NCBI RefSeq assembly: GCF_011038655.2
Contig: NZ_CP064954.1
Location: forward strand, 2,418,001-2,482,000
DNA: 64,000 bases
Source of the DNA: Corynebacterium lizhenjunii
GTDB lineage: Bacteria > Actinomycetota > Actinomycetes > Mycobacteriales > Mycobacteriaceae
Reading direction: 5' to 3'
Under the pieces are notes generated by a model. It saw only the letters and a program-made list of their open reading frames with translations. It was not told the DNA's origin and searched no databases. The position numbers and the translations under genes were made by a program. Positions 51,251-64,000 of this stretch are shown here, one piece after another. Each line of letters opens with the position of its first letter. Position 1 is the first letter of the stretch.

Positions 51251-52201
51251 TTGCCCATTAAAGATGGCCTCAACCCCACCCGCGCCCGTGTGCCCGCCGA
51301 CTTCGGTCCCGCGCCGACGGCATGGGACTTCGTGTGGCATTTGATTAGTACCCAGCGGCATCGCCATCCCGACGATGGCCCCGCGGCCCTCCAGGATCGC
51401 TTTGCTTCCGGCAGCATTGTGCTTGCCGATGCCACCCCACTATCCCCCCATTCCATCCTCACCCCCGGCACCGACGTCTACTTCTACCGCACCCCTGCAC
51501 CAGAAGAACCCGTGCCTTATGACATACCAGTGCTCTATGAAGATGAGGACATCTTGGTGGCCGACAAACCACCGTTTATGGCCACCATGCCCCGCGCCAG
51601 CCATATTGTAGAAACAGCGACCGTGCGCCTGCGGCGTGCGACCGGTATAGATGAGCTTAGCCCCGTGCACAGGCTAGACCGCCTTACCTCCGGGGTGTTG
51701 CTGTTTACTAAGCACCGCGCGGTTCGGGGTGCCTACCAGACGTTGTTTTCTCAGCGTCGAGTGCACAAGACCTACCAGGCCATCGCCGCTTACGGGCCTT
51801 TCGATACTCCGCTGCAGTGGGAGAGCCGCATTGAAAAGTCTCCCGGGGAAATCCAAGGCCGCCTAGTAGATGGCCCCATCAACGCCATCACGACCCTGGG
51901 TAGTGTCACCCCTCTGAGTGCCTCCGAGCAGAACACCTTTGAGGCTATCCACGGCCCGCAACCACCACTTGCGCGCTATGTGTTGCACCCAGCTACTGGC
52001 AAGACCCACCAGTTGCGTCTGCACATGTGGTGTGCCGGAGTACCTATCCTCGGCGATCCGGTGTACCCCACCATCCTTCCTGCAGAGGACGAAGACATGA
52101 CCATCCCCATGCACCTGCTGGCTAAGCGTATCGAGTTTGCTGATCCACTTAGCGGCCAACCCCGCGCCTTCGTCTCCAACGGCGACTGGTCACAGCCTTA
52201 A
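51251..52201 (+). CDS. RluA-family pseudouridine synthase
   Basis: A roughly 316-residue RNA-modifying enzyme that isomerises uridines in rRNA or tRNA. The catalytic-Asp motif HRLDRLTSGVLLFTK is near residue 140, preceded by LYEDEDILVADKPP and followed by KTYQAIAAYG and the substrate-site block HPATGKTHQLRLHMW. There is an N-terminal S4-like region (FVWHLISTQRHRH) before the catalytic domain. I prefer a TTG start with AAAGGA upstream; an ATG at 51209 adds 14 residues without a ribosome site. The exact target is not predictable. Confidence 0.9.
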   Translation: MPIKDGLNPTRARVPADFGPAPTAWDFVWHLISTQRHRHPDDGPAALQDRFASGSIVLADATPLSPHSILTPGTDVYFYRTPAPEEPVPYDIPVLYEDEDILVADKPPFMATMPRASHIVETATVRLRRATGIDELSPVHRLDRLTSGVLLFTKHRAVRGAYQTLFSQRRVHKTYQAIAAYGPFDTPLQWESRIEKSPGEIQGRLVDGPINAITTLGSVTPLSASEQNTFEAIHGPQPPLARYVLHPATGKTHQLRLHMWCAGVPILGDPVYPTILPAEDEDMTIPMHLLAKRIEFADPLSGQPRAFVSNGDWSQP

Positions 52202-52251
52202 GCCTGCCGTCTCAGCGCAACATTAGGGTGGAAACCCGGGCGTAGGCGGTG

Positions 52252-53247
52252 TTAGCCCACGTAGCCGATTGCCACGGGTACATCGGCGTTTTGTTCCTTT
52301 GGCCCACCCCAGGTAAGCGCCACTGCGGTGTAGTTGTCCGCGAAGCTGGCGCTCGCCACTGAGTGTGCCCCCATGTCGGACCAACCCCATTTGGTGCCCT
52401 GAATGCGCGGCAATGTGTGCGTGCCCCAGTTCTGGACTGTGCCATCGGCAGCCACCGGATAGGCCTCTCGCATCCATTGCAGGACAATAGAGCCCGGGTC
52501 CTCCCGCTTGATGGTGTTGAGGTAGCGGGCCAAGTCGGCCGCGCTGGTAGTAGCGTTGCCCCAGTAGCCATTGCTCCGGGTTGCGGTCATTCCGTGCGCC
52601 CGCGCAACCTCGTCAATACTCTGCGGGTATTTGCGGAACAGTGCGGAAGCGGCGGCATCATCAGAAGCGCGAATTGCCCGCTCCGCTAGAACCCGGTCTG
52701 CCGCAGAGCCGTCACCACGATGAAGAGCATAATCGACCAACAGCAACTTGATTGTCGATAGCGCCGGGCGCGCCTCATAGGCATTCGGGGTAGCTGCGAT
52801 ACCCTGGTCCGTCACGATAGCCATGGCGGTGCGCCCGTGAACCCCGTGGATCGTAGCGTTAGCGACTATTGGCGCTGCAGTTCCTGGACGAACACCCCGA
52901 TCGAGCACCTGCACGCCGGGGTAGCCCGGCACGATATTGGGAGCGATCAGATACTCCGGTACCCGCACCCCGACAGGGATGTCCACGTTCAAGGGTGCTA
53001 GTCCCGGGATCAGGACAACCTTGGCCTGCGCCTGACTCCTCTCACCCACCGGGAACGAAGAACTTGCCATCGCCACGGGGTTTGCTACTGAAGAGCCGAA
53101 GTCATGCGCACCGGCACCTGGTACAAGCACAGACCCGGCAATATTCACAGTCACCACACCTATCGCCAGCGCGCGAGCCCGGTACCGCCGCCCACGTCCC
53201 ACGCCGTCTGCCGGACAATGCCGCTGCGAAGTCTCGGATATTTCCAT
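52252..53247 (-). CDS. Secreted serine hydrolase, beta-lactamase-like
   Basis: A 331-residue exported protein. The basic N-terminus and a hydrophobic stretch (about 25-48) look like a signal peptide with an AGAHD cleavage zone. The body fits the class A beta-lactamase/penicillin-binding fold: SXXK nucleophile in RPALSTIKLLLVDYAL, a helical domain DDAAASALFRKYPQSIDEVA and an SXN-like RSNGYWGN. The KTG-type third box is not evident (GTKWGWSDMG may replace it). It could act on peptidoglycan. The ATG follows AAGGGG. The 469-bp gap to the next gene holds an inverted repeat but no convincing gene. Confidence 0.8.
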   Translation of the reverse strand: MEISETSQRHCPADGVGRGRRYRARALAIGVVTVNIAGSVLVPGAGAHDFGSSVANPVAMASSSFPVGERSQAQAKVVLIPGLAPLNVDIPVGVRVPEYLIAPNIVPGYPGVQVLDRGVRPGTAAPIVANATIHGVHGRTAMAIVTDQGIAATPNAYEARPALSTIKLLLVDYALHRGDGSAADRVLAERAIRASDDAAASALFRKYPQSIDEVARAHGMTATRSNGYWGNATTSAADLARYLNTIKREDPGSIVLQWMREAYPVAADGTVQNWGTHTLPRIQGTKWGWSDMGAHSVASASFADNYTAVALTWGGPKEQNADVPVAIGYVG

Positions 53248-53609
53248 CAGCGTCCCCTTTTCTGACCGGCGCAAAACTGTGTCCTGTGCGCGGTGAAGTA
53301 CTCCAAGTGCCTAACAGTTTAGCCAATAAGTTTTAGCATTACGGAAAATCCCCGCCCCCATCGCGAGCGTGCATCATCCTGAGCTTGCACCACCTGGGGC
53401 GTGCATCACCCTGAACGGGTACTCACGATGACGCACCTCTTTTCCCAACACATCGCCCTCAAGGCATACGGATCACTGCGCTACTACGAGAGCCTGGTGG
53501 CTGCAGTGAACTGTTGCAGGGGTGGCGCGCCCGGCGACCCCGAAAGCATCGCCTTGGGGTTTTCGCGTTGGTGGCCTCCACGGTAAAAGCGTTGCGGTCT
53601 CCAAACATA

Positions 53610-53682
53610 GTGACGCATTTTCTGCACTTTAGACACTGCCCGCCCATAGCGTGATGTCGTGTTCGCGGAGAAAACGCGTCAC
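53610..53682. repeat. Interrupted inverted repeat in a gene-free stretch
   Basis: GTGACGCATTTTCTGC (53610-53625) and GCGGAGAAAACGCGTCAC (53665-53682) are inverted copies with two or three differences. A related GTGCAAAACGC lies at 53699. The sequence 53248-53716 is otherwise without a gene; short frames there have no ribosome site. Confidence 0.6.
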
Positions 53683-53716
53683 CCTTTTAGCTCTCGGAGT
53701 GCAAAACGCAACCCCC

Positions 53717-55474
53717 CTAGTCTCGCACCCATGCGCCGATAACGCCTGGGATTGCTGGCGGCAAGTCACCAATAAGAGCTCGTTTGTTGGCGTCTTGTTC
53801 AATCTTGGTCGTCACCGCCTTGACCCGACCCCGATTATTCGACCCACCGGCTCCGCCTGCGCCCATTACCGGCATCATCGACCTCCCACCTTGCGCAGCA
53901 GCCCCCGCCGGTGCGACACCCCCGCGGGCTATTCCGGCACCACCTGACCCGGCCCCTGGGATACCACCCCCGCCAACACCTGGCACACCGCCACCGCCGA
54001 TACCACCGCCAACGGCCCCGCCAAGACCACCAGTAGCCCCAATACCACCGGCACCAGAACCACCACCAAACGCACCACCACCTGCAACTGGCACACCACC
54101 TGTCCGCCCGGCGGCGTGGCGGCCGCTAGTGTTTCCGGCAACCAGCCCTGGCATAGCACCACCCCAACCAGAACCACCAAGGACACCAGCACCAGCACCG
54201 GCACCTGACGGGGTTGTGCCCACTGCACCCAATTTCACCAGGCCACCATTCACGCCGCCACCAATGGGCGCACCACCCAGTACACCAGCACCAGCGCCTG
54301 CGCCATGGCCTGGACCGGATAGTGTCGCTGATGTGGGACCAGTCAACGACTCCCCCACATTAGCGGGCAAGACTGAGTTGCCAAACATGCCCGCAACATC
54401 CCGGCCAAGACCACGCACAAACTCTTCTACCCCGGCATCATCAGCCCCCATGCCCGCCACCGGGTGCAACAACCCGTCGACGATTTCGAAGGATCCTGGG
54501 CCTAGTTGGCCTGCCATGGCAGCCTCTGCCATGGCCTTCGGAATAGCCAATGAATCAGTGCCGTAGCGCCCATCGCTACCAGCAACCGCGTTCATACCAG
54601 CCTTAGCCAGGCCACCACCGGCAGCCATCTCAGGGCTAGCCAGATTACCAATTTTTGGCAGTGAGGCATCCACCATGAACTGCAGATGGCCCTGCAGGGA
54701 GGCAATTGCGGCGCGTTCTGCGACTTTTTGGGCTGCAAGGTCTGGGATTGCCCGGATGACGGCCTCGGCGGTAGCTGCGTGGAGTTTGGCCATAATCCCC
54801 AGGGAGTTCAACAAGGATGTGTGCGCCTGCATCAACAATGCGTTGGCAGCAAAATCCGTGCCGGTAGTAGCGACTGTGTTTAAGGTTTCTACCGCGCGGT
54901 CTACAGCTTCCCCGGAGTTATTACTCGCCAGCACCCCAGCGATCGACTGCAGCTGTGTGACTGCTTCTGTAGCAGCGATATGTAGGTCATTCCAGCGGCT
55001 GCTGGACGCTACGACTGAGGCTAAGTCGATGGCGTTGATTTCGGCAGCCACCTGGCTAATATCTAGCCCAGCCAGCATGACTACCGGCGGGACGAAGTCA
55101 AGGGTTTGGTAGTCTGCCGGGGGTTGATCGACAAAGCGAACCTCCTGGAAATCTGAGGCCTTAATCCCCACATGCAACATGTCCAGAGTCTTCGCCGCCA
55201 GTGAATCCTGCCACGCAAACGCAGTAGCCTGGTTCGACAACTGCCCCGCAATCCAGTCCAACTGGCTGGTGAGCTTCCGCAACGTCTCCTGCGCAGACGC
55301 CGGATCCCCCTGCAAAAACCGACCATGAATAGCCCCGGCTGCACTGACGCCACCAATTGATGACAGCGCAGATGACATGCCACCAGCAGTATTCGAATTT
55401 GCGCGCAGTAGAGCAAGCCTGAGCCGCTCCATCGACTCCCCGGCTTGAGAATATGAACTCAGATCAATGTGCAT
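53717..55474 (-). CDS. Large glycine-rich PPE/Esp-like protein, possible type VII substrate
   Basis: A 585-residue protein. The N-terminal 330 residues are helical and rich in Ala/Ser/Leu, without a signal peptide (DWIAGQLSNQATAFAWQDSL; several heptad-like repeats), like WXG100/PPE-type helical bundles. Residues 380-550 are a Gly/Ala-rich linker with GGVGG-type repeats. The end, ANKRALIGDLPPAIPGVIGA then WVRD, is a short conserved-looking tail that I recall from other actinobacterial secreted helical proteins. No ESX genes are nearby, so export by type VII is only a suggestion. The ATG has AGGAGG; it overlaps the lipoprotein gene by 11 bp. Confidence 0.65.
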   Translation of the reverse strand: MHIDLSSYSQAGESMERLRLALLRANSNTAGGMSSALSSIGGVSAAGAIHGRFLQGDPASAQETLRKLTSQLDWIAGQLSNQATAFAWQDSLAAKTLDMLHVGIKASDFQEVRFVDQPPADYQTLDFVPPVVMLAGLDISQVAAEINAIDLASVVASSSRWNDLHIAATEAVTQLQSIAGVLASNNSGEAVDRAVETLNTVATTGTDFAANALLMQAHTSLLNSLGIMAKLHAATAEAVIRAIPDLAAQKVAERAAIASLQGHLQFMVDASLPKIGNLASPEMAAGGGLAKAGMNAVAGSDGRYGTDSLAIPKAMAEAAMAGQLGPGSFEIVDGLLHPVAGMGADDAGVEEFVRGLGRDVAGMFGNSVLPANVGESLTGPTSATLSGPGHGAGAGAGVLGGAPIGGGVNGGLVKLGAVGTTPSGAGAGAGVLGGSGWGGAMPGLVAGNTSGRHAAGRTGGVPVAGGGAFGGGSGAGGIGATGGLGGAVGGGIGGGGVPGVGGGGIPGAGSGGAGIARGGVAPAGAAAQGGRSMMPVMGAGGAGGSNNRGRVKAVTTKIEQDANKRALIGDLPPAIPGVIGAWVRD

Positions 55475-56219
55475 AGCTTTCCTCCTGATATAGAGTTTGA
55501 ATGATTTGTGTTGGCACCTCGCACAGGGAACTACCGCTTGATTGATTAAGCCATTGCGTGTATTCCACCCCCAAGAACCCCCTAGGAGTTTCGACTCCGG
55601 ACAAGCAGTATCCCCCAGTGAAAACTTCGGGGGCGATGAGCACTGCGCTTCTGTCGATCCTTGCTCCCGGCTCGTCCGCTAACTCAAAGATGTTGTGGTC
55701 GACGAGCTGCCTGATGCTATAAGGGTAATCCACTAGCTCGATCGTGCCAGACGGCAAGAGGCTTTTAGCCTCGATTGGACATCCAAAGGGTTCATAACTC
55801 GAGCCTGCCCCCTTCTTTTGGACCCCAATCGCAGCCAACGCCATATCTGGAATTTCTTCGCACGGCTTGAAAGGCTTGAACCCCGGCACATTGGGGTCGA
55901 ATGGTCCTGGTGTTGGCATTGCGAACTCGGCTGCTTCAGCGTTATCGGGTGCTGTTTCACTGACGTGCTCACTGGCGTGCGTGGGAACAGGCGGGTGGTC
56001 AGGGATTTGTGGGGGCGTGGTGGCGCACCCGGTTAGCCCTAGGACGCTTGCAGCCACTGCGGCAACAATGCTGATTGGGGTGCGTTGTCCTTTTAGGGTT
56101 AGTGCCCGTGTGGGTGTGGTGCCCACGCCACGGGGTGTGGTGCCCATGCCACGGGGTGTGCCGGGGTTTTCCCGAGGGTTTATACCCGGTGTGGTGGTCG
56201 CGTAGTGTGTTGACGCCAC
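55464..56219 (-). CDS. DUF3558-like lipoprotein
   Basis: A 251-residue predicted lipoprotein. An unusual 45-residue N-terminus, rich in Thr/Pro/Arg with a GTTPRGV repeat, precedes the hydrophobic segment and lipobox (VLGLTGC, Cys near 66). The folded part fits DUF3558: PCEEIPDMALAAIG then three later Cys, including the C-terminal SSLCEVPT. The GTG start has AAAGGAG 10 bases upstream. It overlaps the glycine-rich protein gene, so the two are coupled. The long pre-signal region may include a false extension. Confidence 0.78.
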   Translation of the reverse strand: MASTHYATTTPGINPRENPGTPRGMGTTPRGVGTTPTRALTLKGQRTPISIVAAVAASVLGLTGCATTPPQIPDHPPVPTHASEHVSETAPDNAEAAEFAMPTPGPFDPNVPGFKPFKPCEEIPDMALAAIGVQKKGAGSSYEPFGCPIEAKSLLPSGTIELVDYPYSIRQLVDHNIFELADEPGARIDRSAVLIAPEVFTGGYCLSGVETPRGFLGVEYTQWLNQSSGSSLCEVPTQIIQTLYQEESYAH

Positions 56220-56395
56220 GGTTTCCGACTCCTTTCGGTGTGTCCTTGTCTATTAGACTGCCGAAAGAGGCGGAAGGTTCCGTGACCGTGAGAAAAAATC
56301 TCTGTACACCACCCACCACAAAGAAGCTCACCTGGAGACTTGGTCATTCTAGAGTGGGTTGTTGTGGTGGGTGGTTGGTGTGGGAAAACGCTGTG

Positions 56396-56448
56396 CGGCC
56401 CGGTCCACGTGGTCCCCTCGTTGTGTGGTGGGGGTGTGGGCCGGGCCG
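56396..56448 (-). terminator. Terminator of the rRNA operon
   Basis: A GC-rich stem (CGGCCCGG / CCGGGCCG) closes a long loop, followed on the minus strand by CACAGCGTTTTCC. It lies 36 bp past the 5S 3' end. The rest of the 56220-56483 gap holds GT-rich sequence and no gene. Confidence 0.65.
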
Positions 56449-56483
56449 GTTGAGTTTTATTCTGTTATGTTGTTGTGTTTGTA

Positions 56484-56604
56484 GTGTCGGCGGTAACTTA
56501 CTCTCCCACACCCTCCCGGGTGCAGTACCATCAGCGCGGGCAGGCTTAGCTTCCGGGTTCGGAATGGGTCCGGGCGTTTCCCTGCCGCTATCAACCACCG
56601 ACAC
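56484..56604 (-). rRNA. rrf: 5S ribosomal RNA
   Basis: About 121 bases, ending in complementary termini (GTGTCGG...CCGACAC). The internal actinobacterial 5S block is recognised: ATTCCGAACCCGGAAGCTAA and GATGGTACTGC. It is downstream of 23S in the operon. The ends are set by the terminal stem and are accurate to a few bases. Confidence 0.95.
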
Positions 56605-56736
56605 ATCTGCGGGGCACACCACAGAGTGTGGGTGTGTTGCAGTGTTGTGTCAGATACTGCATAGTGGACGCGCACACAGGTGTGTGTTTGTTTGTGCTTG
56701 GTAGGACCATCCAACACTTGGTGTTGGGTGTGTTTG

Positions 56737-61792
<5,056 letters not shown>

Positions 61793-62190
61793 GGCACCAA
61801 CACCCAAACAGGCGCCGGACCAGGGCGTGAAAAGCCCAAACCTAGACAAAAAAGACAAACCAAACCACCACCACAAACAGCAGCAGCGGACTGGCTAATC
61901 CAAAAAATTACTACATAAAGAAAAAATCACCCGAACCACCCAACAACCGACGAGGAAGCCCAGACGGTCCGGTTACCACCATGACAACAAACGCCACCAC
62001 AGCAAAAATGCGACTCTTAAACAGTATGCACCAAACCAAAAATTATCAGTTCTATTACAGTGACACCCCACATTCGGAACAGGGCACCACCCGGCACACA
62101 CCAACCAACCACACCCACCAAACAGGCGCAGCCAGCACAACACACTTCCACCACAATGACCGCCACAGCAGACAAACAAAAATAAAAGTA

Positions 62191-62221
62191 CATTGGCACA
62201 CTATTGAGTTCTCAAACAACA
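62191..62221 (-). promoter_or_regulatory. rRNA leader conserved element
   Basis: On the minus strand, TGTTTGAGAACTCAATAGTGTG, the element found in actinobacterial rRNA leaders and linked to antitermination and processing, lies about 400 bases before the 16S 5' end. The 61793-62190 leader is otherwise GT-rich on the minus strand and without genes. Specific promoters upstream of it could not be assigned with confidence. Confidence 0.75.
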
Positions 62222-62377
62222 TCCCCACCCACATCCACACACCAGAAACACTCTAGCAAGCTTCAAAGGAGGAACATCAGCAACTGTTTTCTTACCGCCT
62301 CACCGCAATCAACCAGACCCAACAAAAAGCGGGCTGTAAGCGGGGCGCTGTCGGTCGCGCTGACTTGAACTAATCTA

Positions 62378-62481
62378 CACACACCCCACCACCAACACAA
62401 ATCCCCAGCCCACACCCCATATCCACCCCACACCAACCACCACCCAAACAACCCCAACCACCAACAAACCCCCAACCCACA
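62378..62481. other. C/A-only tract upstream of the rRNA leader
   Basis: Over about 100 bp the plus strand has almost no G (one or two), made of CACACCCC- and CCACC-type runs. The minus strand is therefore G/T-rich with many GGGG runs. It sits between the rRNA leader and the ABC permease stop at 62532. Confidence 0.75.
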
Positions 62482-62531
62482 GCGGCATCGGCAAGCAACT
62501 GCAAAATTGGGGGGTCGAAGGAATGGAACAA

Positions 62532-63590
62532 CTAGCTGAGGCCGAACCAGTCCGCAAAGGTCGGAGCGCTGGTGTCATAAGTCCGCGCCAAGAACAACGT
62601 GGTGGGCACCCAGGCGACCACAGCGACCAAGGCAATACCCAAGCCCACCAGCTGGCTGCCATCCCAGATTTGCGTGTAGTAGAACGCCGCCGCACCGACC
62701 GCCAGGAAGAAAACTCCGAGCAGCCAACTCCACCGCAGGGATGCCGGCTGCAAGCCCAGGGTAGTCAGCAAGGTTGGCAGCATGAGCACAATGACGGTCA
62801 GGCCCATGGGCCATGCGCCCGTCCACAGGGCAACCGCTGCAAGCACAACGAACCCACAGGCCATGCCCAATAAGTGGATACCTACCACCGCTGTAGTCCA
62901 CTCGCGGCGCGTTCCACCGAAATGGACGTAATCGCGCAAGGTATCTGAGTCGTTGCCCAGCAGCGCGTACTGAGTAAATAACACACCGAAGAAAATGATT
63001 TTGAGTATTCCGTCAGCTATTGCGAAGTGCTGCAGCAATTCCGCGACGCCCAACGCCACCAGGACCACTGCCCACAGGACGGGCAGGCGCCACCACAGAG
63101 GCCGCACCACCAGTTGTACTAGCGGCGTTGCAGGAAGGCGGCCGAAAGAGTCGCGCCCATCGCTGTGAGCAATTAGTTCTGCCTGTCGCTCCTCATCCGT
63201 GTCCCGCGACGCATCTCGCTCGGGGTCCCTGGGCGGGCGGATGACTATCCACATTAAGGCTGCGAGAGCCGGAAGCACCAGCAAAGGTCTGCCAGCTATA
63301 AACAATCCCACCGCTCCACTGGCAAAAGTCAGCACGGCCAGAATTACCTTGTAGAGGTGTTCTTGCCTGCGCGTAATCCCCAACGCCACGATGGCTTTGC
63401 TATTTAGCTTGGGCATGGTCACCATGATCAGCAGTACCACGGCAAACAGCCACTGCCACAGCGGCGCGGCATCGGCAGTACCTATGCCCCACAGCAGGCC
63501 AAAGAAGGGCAACACCACCAAGCTATATTTGTCCACTACCCCGAACCAGAGGCGCACTTCGCGCCGCGCCGGACTCATGCGGGTACTCAT
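62532..63590 (-). CDS. ABC transporter permease (ABC-2-like), membrane subunit
   Basis: A 352-residue membrane protein with about ten hydrophobic segments in pairs, separated by a hydrophilic loop (PPRDPERDASRDTDEERQAE, about 120-140). No substrate-specific motif is visible. Its ATG overlaps the ATPase stop by one base (TAATG), so both are coupled and form one exporter. The substrate is unknown. It is separated from the rRNA operon by the C/A tract. Confidence 0.82.
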   Translation of the reverse strand: MSTRMSPARREVRLWFGVVDKYSLVVLPFFGLLWGIGTADAAPLWQWLFAVVLLIMVTMPKLNSKAIVALGITRRQEHLYKVILAVLTFASGAVGLFIAGRPLLVLPALAALMWIVIRPPRDPERDASRDTDEERQAELIAHSDGRDSFGRLPATPLVQLVVRPLWWRLPVLWAVVLVALGVAELLQHFAIADGILKIIFFGVLFTQYALLGNDSDTLRDYVHFGGTRREWTTAVVGIHLLGMACGFVVLAAVALWTGAWPMGLTVIVLMLPTLLTTLGLQPASLRWSWLLGVFFLAVGAAAFYYTQIWDGSQLVGLGIALVAVVAWVPTTLFLARTYDTSAPTFADWFGLS

Positions 63591-64000
63591 TAGCGCTCAC
63601 CTGCCCCGGTGGTTGCCAACGCGGTGACTGCTTGTTCCAGGCTGACTTCCTGGGCGCGCAAGCGCAGATGCGCGGCAGCTTCAAAGACCTCGTCCACGCG
63701 GTGCCCGCGGGCATCGATGAGGACTTTATCCCCGACGGGGGAACTTTCCCGGCCCAAGATGGGCAGTCGCAGCTGCTCTATCGCCTGGTCCACTAGCCCC
63801 GCCGGGCCACTGAGGGACACCACGGCCTCCAGGATGTCGCCAACCTGGCCTGCCAAGGGGGCATCGGCAAGCAAAAGCACTGTGTTCAGGTGACCTGCCA
63901 GCTCGTTGAGGTGGTGGGTGGAGATAATAATGGTGCGGCCGTGCTCCTGGGCCAGAACCTCGAAGAAGACCTCCCGTTTGGCGACATCGAGGCCCAGGTA
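63590..64000 (-). CDS. ABC transporter ATP-binding protein, C-terminal part
   Basis: The 136 residues in the window are the end of an ABC ATPase that runs past 64000. The D-loop region YLGLDVAKRE and the H-switch STHHLNELAG are visible, followed by a 90-residue C-terminal domain. Walker A and B lie outside. It couples to the permease that follows. A dispersed decamer at 63860 falls inside. Confidence 0.85.
   Translation of the reverse strand, partial: YLGLDVAKREVFFEVLAQEHGRTIIISTHHLNELAGHLNTVLLLADAPLAGQVGDILEAVVSLSGPAGLVDQAIEQLRLPILGRESSPVGDKVLIDARGHRVDEVFEAAAHLRLRAQEVSLEQAVTALATTGAGER

Noticed and set aside
53401-53647. Short frames on both strands in the gap before the glycine-rich gene
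   Set aside because: No ribosome sites, no protein-like pattern; the region contains inverted repeats instead.

Overview
The window is about 64 kb of high-GC chromosome from a mycolic-acid-containing Corynebacterium. The evidence is a corynomycolyltransferase, the arabinogalactan cluster (aftB, ubiA, a DPPR phosphatase, glfT2, glf), LGFP-repeat proteins, a heme-responsive HrrSA pair and an McbR repressor, all in an order that resembles the C. glutamicum cg3182-cg3255 region as I remember it. I do not assign a species. All identifications come from reading the translations; no database search was run.

Layout. Positions 1-9 kb hold cell-envelope genes on the minus strand: a secreted mycolyltransferase cut by the window edge, cmt2-like, aftB, ubiA, PAP2 phosphatase, glfT2 and glf. 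From 9 to 16.5 kb lie an LGFP/PGRP amidase, glpK, a HAD phosphatase, a PlsC-like acyltransferase, serS and a FarR-like GntR regulator. From 16.5 to 21 kb is an accessory patch: a tandemly duplicated membrane gene that carried along a piece of the regulator's 3' end, a secreted LGFP protein with a phospholipase-A2-like tail, and an IS3-family element. After a septum-formation-like protein and a zincin, a lower-GC island at 22.7-26.0 kb encodes a candidate RiPP system: a small precursor peptide, an unknown 110-aa protein, a lanthipeptide-synthetase-like lyase-kinase without a cyclase domain, and an MFS exporter.

From 26 to 46 kb are gpmB-like, pheA, an amidase, a CPBP protease, an unusual MFS-kinase fusion, an LCP ligase, DUF5926, glpQ, ldh, msrA/sodA, a LysR/MFS pair, a multi-pass membrane protein, a RecB-like nuclease and hrrAS. 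From 46 to 53 kb are a DUF2020 lipoprotein, a tiny membrane protein, a class E sortase, a YidC paralog, mcbR, a GlsB-type protein, a tandem Usp, a very small amphipathic peptide gene, an RluA-like pseudouridine synthase and a beta-lactamase-fold protein. From 53.7 to 56.2 kb an operon encodes a DUF3558-like lipoprotein and a glycine-rich PPE/Esp-like protein. A complete rRNA operon (minus strand, 16S-23S-5S) fills 56.4-62.3 kb, followed by an ABC exporter whose ATPase runs off the window end.

The two most notable signals are the cyclase-less LanKC-like RiPP locus at 22.7-26.0 kb and a dispersed decamer TGCCGATGCC (either strand). I count at least 26 exact copies of the decamer by eye, in and between genes, far above the composition-based expectation. 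Other unexplained structure includes paired palindromic repeats at 7.5 kb and 38.2 kb, short tandem arrays at 1.75, 38.1, 39.3 and 50.0 kb, and helically phased repeats between msrA and sodA.
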